Part shown: in pieces, positions 9,969 to 19,793 of the stretch
Layout of the letters: each line of letters begins with the position of its first letter
Position numbering within the stretch: the first letter of the stretch is position 1
Source: Glyphotaelius pellucidus
Taxonomy: Eukaryota > Arthropoda > Insecta > Trichoptera > Limnephilidae
Assembly (NCBI GenBank): GCA_936435175.1
Contig: OW386556.1
Coordinates: 9,130,201 to 9,194,200, forward strand
DNA length: 64,000 bases
Direction: 5' to 3'
Notes under the pieces: model-generated
What the model was told of the DNA's origin: nothing
What the model saw: the letters and a program-made list of their open reading frames with translations, nothing else
Databases searched by the model: none
Translations under genes and position numbers: made by a program

Positions 9969-10166
9969 AAATAATTTTCCTCAGGGCCTATGTCATCTTT
10001 GGGGATGCTTTGTGGAGTTTTCTTTTAAGGAAAGGAAGGAGAGGAGAGTACTGAGAAGGAAAAAGGTTTAAGGGGTAGGTAGGAATCTGGGGTTCAGTGT
10101 GTCCTGGTCATCCGCCTCCAAGACCTAGACAAACCTCACCCCATGAACCCGGGCACCCCTGCTAAT
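9969..10166 (-). mobile_element. Inverted SINE1 short-form fragment
   Basis: On the minus strand this runs from CAGGGGTGCCCGGGTTCATG through the short-form deletion joint (GGATGACCAGGACACACTGA) to the tail hairpin, where it is cut in the hairpin loop at about 9975. It carries the same internal deletion as the copy at 933, so both come from one subfamily. Confidence 0.65.
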
Positions 10167-10998
10167 AGAATTATCTTCCAATAAAATAAAATTAAAGGTA
10201 ATAAGTAGAGGTTAATCCTATAAAGAGTTTAATAATATTACAAATGTAGAAAAAAAGATGAATTTAAATAGATATCAAAATAATTATTAAATTAGATATT
10301 ATTTAATGTTTACTTACCTTGGCCGAATGTATTCATTTTTACCTCAAATTGTGGGTAAATATTTGATAAAAGTTTACAGAAAAGGAAGTCGGCCCTAACG
10401 TAATATATATTATAGCGTTATAATCACTTGTGCAAACAGTGGGTCATTACTGACCCACCACCGGAGTCGATGTATAACCTTAAGTTATCGTGATTTAATT
10501 TTTTGGTCATTTGATAAAGAAACCCAATATTATTCTCTCAAGTATATTTACGGATAGGTCTATTGATCATAATATTTCGAGTTGTATCTCTTCGCAGACC
10601 GCATAACGTTTGGTCAAGTATCCAGGTTTCTACGTTCAGGACATCAATTTATGAATTCTTCTTCAAAAACCTTCAGCTCTGGACACGTGGATTCCTCAAG
10701 TTTTCTGAATTATTTGATGACTAAAATTAATTTTAAAATCTCTAAAGAAACATGACAAAACCATTATAATTCCTCTAAGCCCTAATCAACCGTACTACTG
10801 TGTGCATCAATGATTTCGACTTGGGTAAGTGTCCAAGAGGTAAGATTCCAAGAGTCTCGAAATGAATTAGGAGATATCATATTCCAAGTGTACCCTGCCT
10901 GCAATACTTCGATACATATTACCAGTCATTAGACAAATTGAAGCGGTACCATAAACCAGACTTAAAACGACACGGTGATTAGAAAGACATTATTGGAT
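10167..10998. other. Unassigned spacer
   Basis: Mixed-composition DNA without a supportable gene, repeat or RNA. Confidence 0.3.
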
Positions 10999-11413
10999 TA
11001 TTTTTTTTTTATTTTTATATTAGCTTCACATGCCTTTGTCATATTTGGAGATGCTGTGTGGAGGATCATTTTAGGAAAGGAAGATGGGGAAGTTCTGGGT
11101 AGGAAAAGGGTATTAGGGTGTGTAGGAATCTGGGGGTCAGTGTGTCCAGGAATGACGTAAATACGAATCTATTCCTCCCATTGCGGTTCAAAGTGATGTT
11201 TCGAGAGAGTGCTGTTGTAAAAGTCAACTATATTCTCCCGATCCCACCGGTCATGCAGTAGGTAGACGCGTCCGCCGCCAAGACACGGACAAACCTTCAT
11301 CACGTCATTCACTCCATGGATCTGGGCACCCCCGCTAAATCACGAAACGTAGCTAAGCACTTGGGATGACGCGGAGGTGAGGGCGGCGGTACCCATACGC
11401 ATCTCCCAAATTA
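10999..11413 (-). mobile_element. SINE1 copy, long form
   Basis: Read on the minus strand: GGGAGATGCGTATGGGTACC start, CCAAGTGCTTAGCTACG, the middle segment missing from the short form, CCCCCAGATTCCTACAC, CTTCCCC, then a partly deleted shared tail and poly(A) (poly(T) at about 11001-11018). Diverged and non-coding. Confidence 0.75.
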
Positions 11414-11569
11414 TATTACTGTAGATTTCATAAATACATTTCATTGAAATGCTTTGAATGTTTAAATTGAGAAAATATTAACACGATTCGGCTTGAAATA
11501 TGTACCTTGTTAATTATGTTGTAGGTACAAAAAGGAACATTTTCTTTGTTAAAATTATATTTTTTAATA
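11414..11569. other. Unassigned spacer
   Basis: Short AT-rich gap between a SINE1 and a SINE2 copy. Confidence 0.3.
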
Positions 11570-11966
11570 TGAATACCGCACAAGAGTCTCAACTGCTCCC
11601 GTCTGGAGCCAGAGAGACTATGGCATCCCCTATTGGGGTATGTTGTGTGAGGCTGAAGGTAGTGGGGAGGTGAAGGTAGAGATGAGGAAGGTGGGAAGTA
11701 CCTGGCTATTCAGGTCTGGTCACCAAACTCGGCTAAAGCCATTTCAAGCAACGTTTCAATTCTGAATGATGGTCTTACACCAGGGCGATACTGAGAGTAT
11801 CTTCCACTCTGGAACGTGCCGCAAATATATTATATAATGTTAAATGAATTAATTGTGAAATAACACAAATTAATCAAATAAAATTTATTTTTCACGCCGG
11901 TAATACCTTCGAATTGCGAGTCAAAAGCCTTACCGTTAAACCACGCCTGCCGGGCCGGCCTCGTGG
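11570..11966 (-). mobile_element. SINE2 copy with decayed tRNA-like head
   Basis: The body reads on the minus strand from GCGGCACGTTCCAGAGTGG to GGGAGCAGTTGAGACTC. The head at about 11895-11960 (minus strand GCGTGGTTTAACGGTAAGG, then a mutated B box region GAAGGTATTACC) sits upstream after the same AT-rich linker as in the 3099 copy. This confirms that head, linker and body belong to one element. Confidence 0.75.
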
Positions 11967-12855
11967 TGATGGGATTGTATATATGCTCTCTCTCTCTCTC
12001 TCTTCTGTCACAGTGCTGCTAGAGCGAGACGGAGTGAGCATCACATGACCCAACTACTCAATTGCGGCAGGTGATGGAGAAATATACTTTTTGTTTTTAA
12101 TTGCAAAAATATATCAACAGACAGAAAAATGATTTTCACATTTTTACTCCAAATATGTTCGGGATTCGCTAGTTAAAATCCTTCGGACACGTGCTGTTAC
12201 ATGCATGATAATATTAAGTGATAGAAAAAACAAAACACATTTTTATCACTTTTTTTAATATTGTCAGTCAGTTTCTGAGCACCCAGTAAATTAGCATGTG
12301 CGCTTGTGGGTGTGCGTGACGCGCCTGTCTGCGAGTGAGAGTGTGATAGTCTGTGTGTGTATGAGTGTGCCTGTGACCAATTAACTTAGGAATATATCTT
12401 TATTAAGTAATCTATCGCTCTGAATAATTAATATTCGTTGTTTTTAATCAATTTTATGGACCCGGCGTGTTCCGACACGTCACGCCTTGAATGGCTGAGT
12501 GCTACGGAGGGTATAGTGTTGCCAGAGAGATATGGATTCAATTACAAATTTATCGAAATATGACGTTTTTTTCTTTTGAGCTTCAAACCCAAAGCCTTAT
12601 AGTACCTACATATTTATAAAATATTTTTACACTGGAAATTCGCGATGGTATTCCATTATAATTATTTAATAAAACAATTTAAAACTTTTTAATTTTTAAT
12701 GTTCACCATTACCGGTTTCAGCCTATCACAGCCATCTTCAGACTGGTACAATCTTATGTATACATGCATTTATTGCGGTATCAGGGGTAGTACATACTAC
12801 AATAATTTTAGATTTGAGATTTTCCGACCAAAAGTATTAGCGTGATTTTCTTTTG
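11967..12855. other. Spacer with simple repeats
   Basis: A CT repeat lies at about 11988-12003 and a TG/GAG-rich stretch at 12295-12372. Nothing else is recognised; TTACCGGTTTCAGCC and GCCATCTTCAGACTGG at 12708-12746 have the look of a transposon end but I cannot pair them. Confidence 0.3.
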
Positions 12856-12857
12856 TG

Positions 12858-13460
12858 ATATATGCCGTGTTACGCTATCCTCTTCTTGAGCCAATAATTC
12901 AGACAGCGTTACAGTGTCCATCATCAGGGCAAATGTGCAATGGCAGATCTGCCGTGACGATGAAAACTGTAAAGCGGCCTGAAATTATGGCTAAAAAAGA
13001 AGATAGCTTAAGGTGTTTGTCAAAAGAATTCATATTCTACTCTTTCATAGATGGCGCGCGTATAATTATTTTACGGAAAAAACGCTATTTACAAGTTAGG
13101 CTTTAAAATTTTAAGAATAATTAATTGTTCGCGCCCGTGCATATGCAAAATGAATATAAATAAATAGTTTTGTCAATAAAAAATCTCAAATCTTTCAAGA
13201 AAGGCTGACAAATAGAATATTGGATTGAATCACCGATGCAATATTGTATTTGTTAGCCTTTCTTTAAAGATTTGAGTTTTTTTATTGACAAAAATATTTA
13301 TTTATATTCATATTGCATATGTACGGGCGCGATCAATTAATTATTCTTAAAATTTTAAAGCATAACCTGTAAAAAGCGTTTTTCCGTAAAATAATTATTC
13401 CCGCGCCATCTATGAAAAAGTAAAATATGAATTCTTTTGACAATCACCTTAACACGGCAA
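12858..13460. mobile_element. Fold-back element split by a TTAA insertion
   Basis: The outer element has a left arm starting GCCGTGTTACGCTATCC (12862) with GACAGCGTTACAGTGTCCAT further in. Its right arm (about 12940-13007 plus 13449-13460) ends GATAGC, TTAA, CACGGC. With the inserted 437-bp element and one TTAA removed, the right arm reads GATAGCTTAACACGGC, pairing with the left arm except for one base. A related, better preserved fold-back is at 48502-48694. Confidence 0.6.
13012..13448. mobile_element. 437-bp palindromic element flanked by TTAA
   Basis: Nearly the whole element is one inverted repeat, with arms of about 210 bp meeting near 13228. The left end is GGTGTTTGTCAAAAGAATTC and the right end on the other strand is GGTGATTGTCAAAAGAATTC. 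TTAA lies on both sides (13008-13011 and 13449-13452), a piggyBac-type target duplication. It carries no coding. Arm remnants of the same family lie at about 13640-13700 and 4980-5045. Confidence 0.75.
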
Positions 13461-13722
13461 AATACGCCAAAAAAGTCATAAAAATGCAATCATTGTTTAC
13501 CAATCCTGCTTCCTAAAAAATATTCAATTCAATTGATTCATTTTAAAAATATTACAAAATTCAAATTCTAAATCGCTTTTAAAAGAGAATATAGTAGAGA
13601 ATTCTATTAATATTGGTTTAGGTACTATAGTTTAGGGGATAACTAAAAATAATTCATATTCTACTCGTTCACAGATGGTGATAATTTAATTATTTTAGGG
13701 CAAAAAAACCTTCTTGCAATTT
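13461..13722. other. Spacer with a partial fold-back arm
   Basis: At 13651-13710 ATTCATATTCTACTCGTTC and ACAGATGG repeat the arm of the neighbouring palindrome in one orientation only. The rest is unassigned. Confidence 0.4.
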
Positions 13723-13912
13723 GGTTTAAGACCACTGTGTCACCATTCAGAATTGAAAAATTGCTTGAAAAGCAGTGTTTGGTGACCAGATCTGAATAGC
13801 CAGGAACATCTCCACCTTCCTCTCCCTCATATCTTTCCCCTCTCCACTACCTTCAGCCTCATAACAAACCCCAATTGGGGATGCCACTGTCTAACTAGCT
13901 GCAGTCGGATGA
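13723..13912 (+). mobile_element. SINE2 body fragment
   Basis: It begins at TAAGACCACTGTGTCACCAT, keeps AGATCTGAATAGCCAGG, CTCCACTACCTTCAGCCTC and CCCAATTGGGGATGCCA, and is cut before the poly(A) tail. No tRNA-like head. Confidence 0.6.
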
Positions 13913-14640
13913 GAACAGAAAAATGGCAAGTGAAGCATTGCTTTGGAAGATATTTCGTGTAGACATTCAATATTTATATTTTGGCAATAATTTCAGATAT
14001 CTGTTTTATTCGATACCTGTGTGATATCAGAAACAATCGATTTTCCATACTTTGGAATGTTACAAATATCTCTATTAAATAATTTATTATTTACATTTAA
14101 AATTGAATTACAATTATTTCGCTCTGACATTCATAACAAAATCAATTAGATACCTTCCGATGACTTTGTTTTCAATCATCGTCACTTCTAAATCCTCCAC
14201 GGGTACTAGCTCGTAATATTATGAATGCTTTGTAAAAACATACATATATCATAGATTCGATCGAACTCGCCCATAAATATGTAGTAGTGGCAAGATAACA
14301 ATATTATTATGTTTATGAACATTCGTGTTTAACGTTTTATAACCGCATTTTTTACGCTTTCCATCCTTCGTGTATCAATTACGCTTCTACAACGATCGCC
14401 TGAATATTCATTTATGAGATAGTTTTAGTTTGAATCGTTCTTAAATGTATGCATCTAGTTTTTATTTATTTATTTTTATTGAGGAGAAAACACAGGTACA
14501 TGCTATACCTAATTAGCAAGACTGCATAAAACATTAACTAGAGAATTCAACACCTAAACTTTTTCTAACGGATTGCTTTGAACAACAAAAAATAACAAAT
14601 ATTCTTATAAAAAATACATTAGAAAATTATTTTACGTATG
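13913..14640. other. Unassigned spacer
   Basis: AT-rich. At about 14458-14480 ATTTATTTATTTTTATTGAG may be the 3' end of a minus-strand LINE, but no coding can be followed to the right. Confidence 0.25.
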
Positions 14641-14644
14641 GAAA

Positions 14645-15130
14645 AATTGATTTTTGAAGTGAAAACTTCTTGAACACCGTTGTGATTTGAAAATCGACGA
14701 AACGAAAAAGCGACACAAGAACACATCTAAAGGATTTAGCTTGCAAAAGAATGAGATAGAATAATCGGTCTCCTCTTTGTGCGGTGCTTCGTGGCCTCCC
14801 TACTCTTGTCTACTTTAGTTTTATACATTCAACTCTGCCTTTTTTCTTTCTGAATGTATCACTTCTACCGCGTGTGAATTGCACACCTGTTTTTGAAGTT
14901 AAAACTTTTTTAGCACCATTGTGATTTGAAACTCGATGAATCGAAAAAGTGACACTAAAAAGAGGCAAACACATACATTTTTAGGATTTAGCATTCGAGA
15001 GAATTAAGAATAATCAGTCTCCGCTTTGTGCTGTGCTTCGCAGCCTCCCCACACTTGCCTACTTTAGTTTTCTGAAGGTTTCACTTTTACCGCGCATGAA
15101 CTGCACACTTGTGATTTTTGTAAATAGTGA
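14645..15130 (+). repeat. Two tandem copies of an unclassified repeat (rep-C)
   Basis: Copy one (about 14650-14892) and copy two (about 14893-15130) follow each other in the same order: GTGATTTGAAA, CGAAAAAG.GACAC, a CTCC-TTTGTGC-GTGCTTCG-GCCTCCC block, TTGTCTACTTTAGTTTT, then ACCGCGTGTGAATTGCACAC. Further copies lie at 17338, 35537-36020 (split) and 63838 (minus). No coding or terminal repeats are visible, so the class is open. Confidence 0.55.
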
Positions 15131-15181
15131 CATTCTTATTAAGTTCTTAATATTCCTACCGAATGACAGCATTTTTTCGCG

Positions 15182-15232
15182 TCAGCTCCACGCAGGAGGC
15201 CTTGAGGAAAATATTTTCCCTAAGGGAACTCT
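15182..15232 (-). repeat. Isolated SINE1/LINE 3' tail remnant
   Basis: CAGCTCCACGCAGGAGGCC followed by TTGAGGAAAATATTTTCCCT is the shared tail with its hairpin, on the minus strand, without any body. Confidence 0.5.
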
Positions 15233-15808
15233 CATGTTGGGCGACGTTTGTAAGACGTTATAAAAATGTTTTTAATGTTATCCTTTCGAAATACATCGCT
15301 AGGCAACAGAATTAAGTTGTAAAACGACTTCCACCGAAAACTCGATCGAACATTTCCTTGACAATTTTATGAGAAAATAAGAATTTACTTCTCTGAATAA
15401 CTTCAGAGAGATAATTGCTATGAATTGAAATAATGCTGGGCACGTAGCACTACTATCAGATGACCGCTGGAATTCCAATATCATACAGACCAAATTACTG
15501 ACCGTATAAAAATAACAGCCAGCTTGAGTGGGAGAGAACTGCCAAGATTCAGAAAAACTGCACACATTGGAAGAAGAAAAATAGTTTAAAATTTAGGCAC
15601 CAACCCACCTACTACAAATCAAATTTATTTCAGTGTCTAAATGTTATATGATTTTTTACGGTAGTGATTATAAAGTGTCGTAAATATAGGGTGGGTCATA
15701 AACATTTGCATTTTTGAAATAACCATGAAAAAAAACAGATTTTATTTAAATAAATGATTATTGATAACAAAAAAAATACGCCAGAAAATCATTTCGTAAA
15801 GATAATAC
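15233..15808. other. Unassigned spacer
   Basis: No gene or repeat recognised; chance open frames only. Confidence 0.3.
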
Positions 15809-15938
15809 CTGCAGTGATGTCATTAGAAAAGCGAAAGAAATCTACTACAGAGGCAAAATCAAAAAAAGTAACAATGATCCCAAAAAAATATGGCAAATTC
15901 TAAGAGAAGCCACAAATACACAAAACATCAAGACAAAC
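15809..15938 (+). pseudogene. LINE coding fragment upstream of RT (5' half of a split LINE)
   Basis: The plus strand translates as DVIRKAKEIYYRGKIKK, then NNDPKKIWQILREATN. This resembles the linker between endonuclease and RT in non-LTR elements of the Jockey type. The frame ends where a microsatellite begins and resumes at about 16430. Confidence 0.6.
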
Positions 15939-16424
15939 TTTATATATGTGTGTACATATATATATGTGTATGTGAATGTGTATGCGGATGTATACGTATG
16001 TATATATATATTCATATGCATGTGTGCAGGTACATGTATTTATATGGATGTGTATGTATGTGTATGTTTATATATATATATATATATAATTTTTTTTTTA
16101 TATTCCTCTAATATATTTAAATACTTTTTTTTTCTCTTCTATATAACCAATGTACAATAACTGTTAAAATTTGAAAAAAAATACATATAAAACTTTATAT
16201 TACAACACATAAATACTTGTCACACATAAACATAAATAAACACGTAAACACCTCAGCACAGGTTCTCCTAGTGAGGTGTTCACGAAACATACAACAATAC
16301 CTACCCACAGTTTCACCTTCACAAACCTACCTTACACCCAACATAATAAAATTATAAAGGTAAATACTGTAATGTATAGAAATAAATAAAATAAAAATAA
16401 ATAAACAGGACATAGGTAAGTAAT
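15939..16424 (+). repeat. Inserted block: TATG/TGTA microsatellite and a LINE-like 3' end
   Basis: A (TATATG/TGTATG) simple repeat fills about 15940-16090. The block then runs to AATAAATAAAATAAAAATAAATAAA at about 16380-16405, the look of a 5'-truncated LINE 3' end. Together it splits one LINE reading frame, so it was probably inserted after that LINE. No target duplication is visible. Confidence 0.45.
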
Positions 16425-16925
16425 ATATGTATTGATGGAAAAATTATTGATACCTCAAAAAACCCAAAGTTGGTCGCGGATCACATCAATAAATTTTTTA
16501 TTAATATTGGTTCTAATCTTGCTTCTCGTCTACCAAATTGTGGGAATGTTCTACCTACTGAAGCAGAACTTCAATCCTCCAAAAGAAAATTCAATTTTCA
16601 AACTGTGTCAGGGGAAGATATCCTAAAAATAATCAATTCCTTAAAAAACACTTCTTCTGCCGGGGTTGATGGAATAACAACCAAGATTTTGAAAACGCTG
16701 TCTACGGAAATTGCATTGCCCCTAGAATATCTAATAAACCTTAGTATCAGTCAGGGACACTTCCCCACAAACCTGAAACAAGGTATTGTTATTCCCATGC
16801 ATAAAACAGGTAACAAGACAGACAAACAATTACAGACCAATAACTCTACTGACCAGTCTATCTAAAGTATTTGAAAAAATTATCAATGCCCAGTTGGTAA
16901 AATTTCCAGAAAACGCGTTGCTCTC
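16425..16925 (+). pseudogene. LINE reverse transcriptase, first RT blocks
   Basis: Codons for DGKIIDTSKNPKLVADHIN, FFINIGSNLASRL, SSAGVDGITTKILK, ALPLEYLINLSISQGHFP and VIPMHKTGNK match the N-terminal RT blocks of Jockey-type LINEs. A frameshift follows, and TLSKVFEKIINAQLVKF continues in another frame before similarity stops near 16925. The YADD box and everything downstream are missing. Confidence 0.7.
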
Positions 16926-17337
16926 CCGTAAAGCGATTCATCGTGACTAAATTTCCAAGAAGCGAAGAGCTACGGATAAGTGATCCCGCACTCCTCCCCC
17001 GTTCGGAATCCCCGCTAGCACGATTACGAAAGTGCAAATGTTCACCCTATATAACTACACTTCACTTTATGGACATAAAGTCATAGTCCAGCGGTACAAA
17101 GCGCCTGACGAACCTCAGCGGCCAGACATCCAGCGAACCGAATCCTACGAAATTAAAAAAAAAATTACTTAATAAATATTTATTTGACAATATCCAATCT
17201 TCCAACCACTCCAAAATAAATACCCAGAAGCAAAGAAAGCGACATCTAGCGACTCCGAGGAAGAAAACACAAATACCAAACGTATAGGAAAATGTGCACT
17301 GGAATTCGACGGCAATAATCATTCTTCACATTGAATT
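16926..17337. other. Unassigned spacer
   Basis: No gene or repeat recognised. Confidence 0.3.
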
Positions 17338-17432
17338 AAAAGTGCTTCGTAGTCTCCTCACTCTTGTGTATTTTAATTTTTTGAAGGTTTCACTTCTTCT
17401 ACGTGTGAATTGCACACTCCGATTTTTTTATT
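17338..17432 (+). repeat. rep-C fragment
   Basis: AGTGCTTCGTAGTCTCCTCA through ACGTGTGAATTGCACAC matches the second half of the rep-C unit at 14645-15130. Confidence 0.5.
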
Positions 17433-18492
17433 ATCATTTCTTTACAAATAAGTACCTACCTACCTTTATTCAGATCCAGTAAGACAACGGCACCAGCGAC
17501 GGATAGCAATTCAATTCCTGGCTATTCAGATCTAGAAAGAATCAATGAAAGCAAGTTTTATGTTCCTGAGTGTTGCATACGAAGTAATGCAAAATCATGC
17601 ATTTAAGATTGGAAATTTTGATCTCCTTGAAAAATTACAAATACTAATGCAATGATAATTTGTTATAAGTATTTTATAAGCCTAAAAAACTATATTATCA
17701 GGTCTTTAATTATGCTTTGAAGTGTAAAATCTCCTGCTTGTGAACCCTTTTATCAGATACGCTTTTATTGTATAATGTGGAAAATTAGTGCCTTAGATTA
17801 TGATTGTAAAATATTTAAATACATGTACCAGAATTTTACAAAATAAAATAAAACATGCACTCTGGCGAAGTTTTTTTGTTGCAAATAAATAAAAACCAAA
17901 CAGGCAATGACTGTAATTTCACTTGATTCCGAATGTTACACGCTGAAGTGGATCGCCTCAAACGTTTAATTTTGACACGTTACATAACACAATATAACAG
18001 ACAAACACCGGCTCCTCTCACATCTGAAATTACAGTATTCACTGGTTATGTTAAACTTAAATTCATCAGGTTAATTAACGGCAAATGGGGTTTAAAAGTT
18101 AAACTGCCTAATCTGTCTGATGTCGGTATCGTTAGAATAATAACGGCCGTTAGCACGCGATCGGTAACGCATTCGTTAAGTCGAGTAGCAAAAAATAACG
18201 AAAAATTTACGATGACTAACAACATCAACGAATCATAAGGTTGATGACTCGCTTCATAAATGCAAGAATGTTATATTTATGTACTCATAGGGGTAGGCGG
18301 AGAAAAATGTATTAATTACGGGAATATGATAGTCATTGTTATCGTTATAAAGTCGTTGCGTATTTATAATTTGTAGAATTAAAGATAGGAGCTCTCGGTG
18401 GGAGAATGACGAATCAAACATGCCCATTTCGGTTGTGGGTCTGCCCGCGAGTGATTGTTACTCTGGTTCAATGAACTCAGATTTATTTTGAA
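17433..18492. other. Spacer with a rep-A fragment
   Basis: At about 17575-17630 the minus strand matches part of the rep-A repeat at 27130/43664 (the plus strand shows AATGCAAAATCATGC). An open frame of 101 codons at 17933-18238 has no recognisable domain; it may be chance. Confidence 0.3.
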
Positions 18493-19169
18493 CTAGCTTT
18501 TCCCCGCGGCTTCGCTCGCATGGTATTACGGGAAATTACTGTAGCGGTTGAACTTATCAATTATCCCCCCTCCTCCCCACCCCCACCCCTTCCCGCATTC
18601 CATACATTCATTCCCTTACATTCAGTTTTCAAACATCTCGCCTGCCACCTAAATTTCATAAAGCTGTAGCACAAAGAAAAAAAGAATTTTCTAATTTTCT
18701 TCATTCGTTCAGAATTTATGCGCTTACAAACATTTCGGATGTTTATTTTTAATTAAATATTTGGAAGTTTGTTAATATAATAAAAAGTTACACTTTTGTC
18801 CAAAAAAAACTAAACATATTCTAATATTTGAATTTTCTGGAGCAGTAGCTGACCAGGGGGCTGAGTACCTACCAGCTTAGATCCCACAAATATATCAACA
18901 TCGTTTCCATGGAAACGATTTTTTTCTGACGTTAGCAAAAACTCGCGACAAAAGTTAGCAACAGAAAACGTAAAACGTATATTAAAAATATAATATATTA
19001 ATATTTATAATTTCATAACGTCAAACCTTGCCATCATATACAGACTATAGTCTTCGCATGTAATTTAGCTTTCTATTGGTGAATGAATTTTTAAAGTCTT
19101 TTATTGGTTAATGCGTGAAAGCGTCATAAACAAACTCGAGCAGTTTCGCATTTATAATATTAGTATGGA
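18493..19169 (-). mobile_element. Complete non-autonomous Helitron, 677 bp
   Basis: On the minus strand it starts TCCATACTAATATTATAAAT (19169 leftward) and ends with GCGAGCGAAGCCGCGG and CTAG at 18493. The flanks read A at the 5' side and T at the 3' side, matching the 4211-4946 copy. The interior is similar (CATTCAGTTTTCAAACATC, TCATAACGTC), with small length differences. Non-coding. Confidence 0.8.
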
Positions 19170-19269
19170 TTTAAGGGTCATAATCAAAACTGGAACTGAT
19201 TCAGTTCAGGATCATAATCAAAACTGGAACACTTCAAGAATTCAGAATTCATATAAAGTACCTACCAAT

Positions 19270-19378
19270 TTGAGAGATGGATACCAACACCTCTGCCATA
19301 GGTCACCCGAGTGATTCGCTACTTTGGTGTCTTAGCAGGGGTCTCCGGGTTCATAGGGGTGTGTGAGGGGTCATTGGT
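19270..19378 (+). mobile_element. SINE1 5' portion next to an inverted SINE1
   Basis: ATACCAACACCTCTGCCATA, GGTCACCC and TTAGCAGGGGTCTCCGGGTT in plus orientation, truncated shortly after. The neighbouring minus-strand copy begins with its poly(T). Confidence 0.6.
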
Positions 19379-19793
19379 TTTTTTAATAAGCTTCATAAGG
19401 GAAGCCCGGAGGAGAATAATTCCACTCGGGGTTTACTATGTCATCTTTGGGGGTGTTGCTAGAGGGTCTTTTTAGGAAAGGAAGACGAGGAAGTTCTAGG
19501 AAGGAAAAAGCATGAGAGGTCGGTAGGAATCTGGGGGCAGTTTGTCTAGAGTCCTGCTGGCGAGGTCAAAAGGTCTCCCTTTACCAGTCTCTACATATCT
19601 GGCCTGCCAAGTAGTGGGCAGAGGCATTCACTACCAAGACCCGGAAAAACCTCACCCCATGAACCGGGCATCCTTGCTAAGTTACCAAACGTAGCGTACC
19701 ACTTGTGATGACCTATGGCAAGGGTGTTGTTTATCCAATAATTGGTTCCCGTCAAAAAAGGGAGTGGCGGCGGTACCCTTACCTTCTCCCAAA
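19379..19793 (-). mobile_element. SINE1 copy, long form
   Basis: Full-length on the minus strand: GGGAGAAGGTAAGGGTACCG, CCACAAGTGGTACGCTACG, the long-form middle, GGAACTTCC-like words in reverse and a diverged shared tail with poly(T) at 19378-19384. An extra short duplication (GGGAACCAATTATTGG region) lies near 19740. Confidence 0.7.

Noticed and set aside
15890..16160. Cysteine- and tyrosine-rich small proteins
   Set aside because: The frames translate a TATG/TGTA microsatellite inserted in a LINE.
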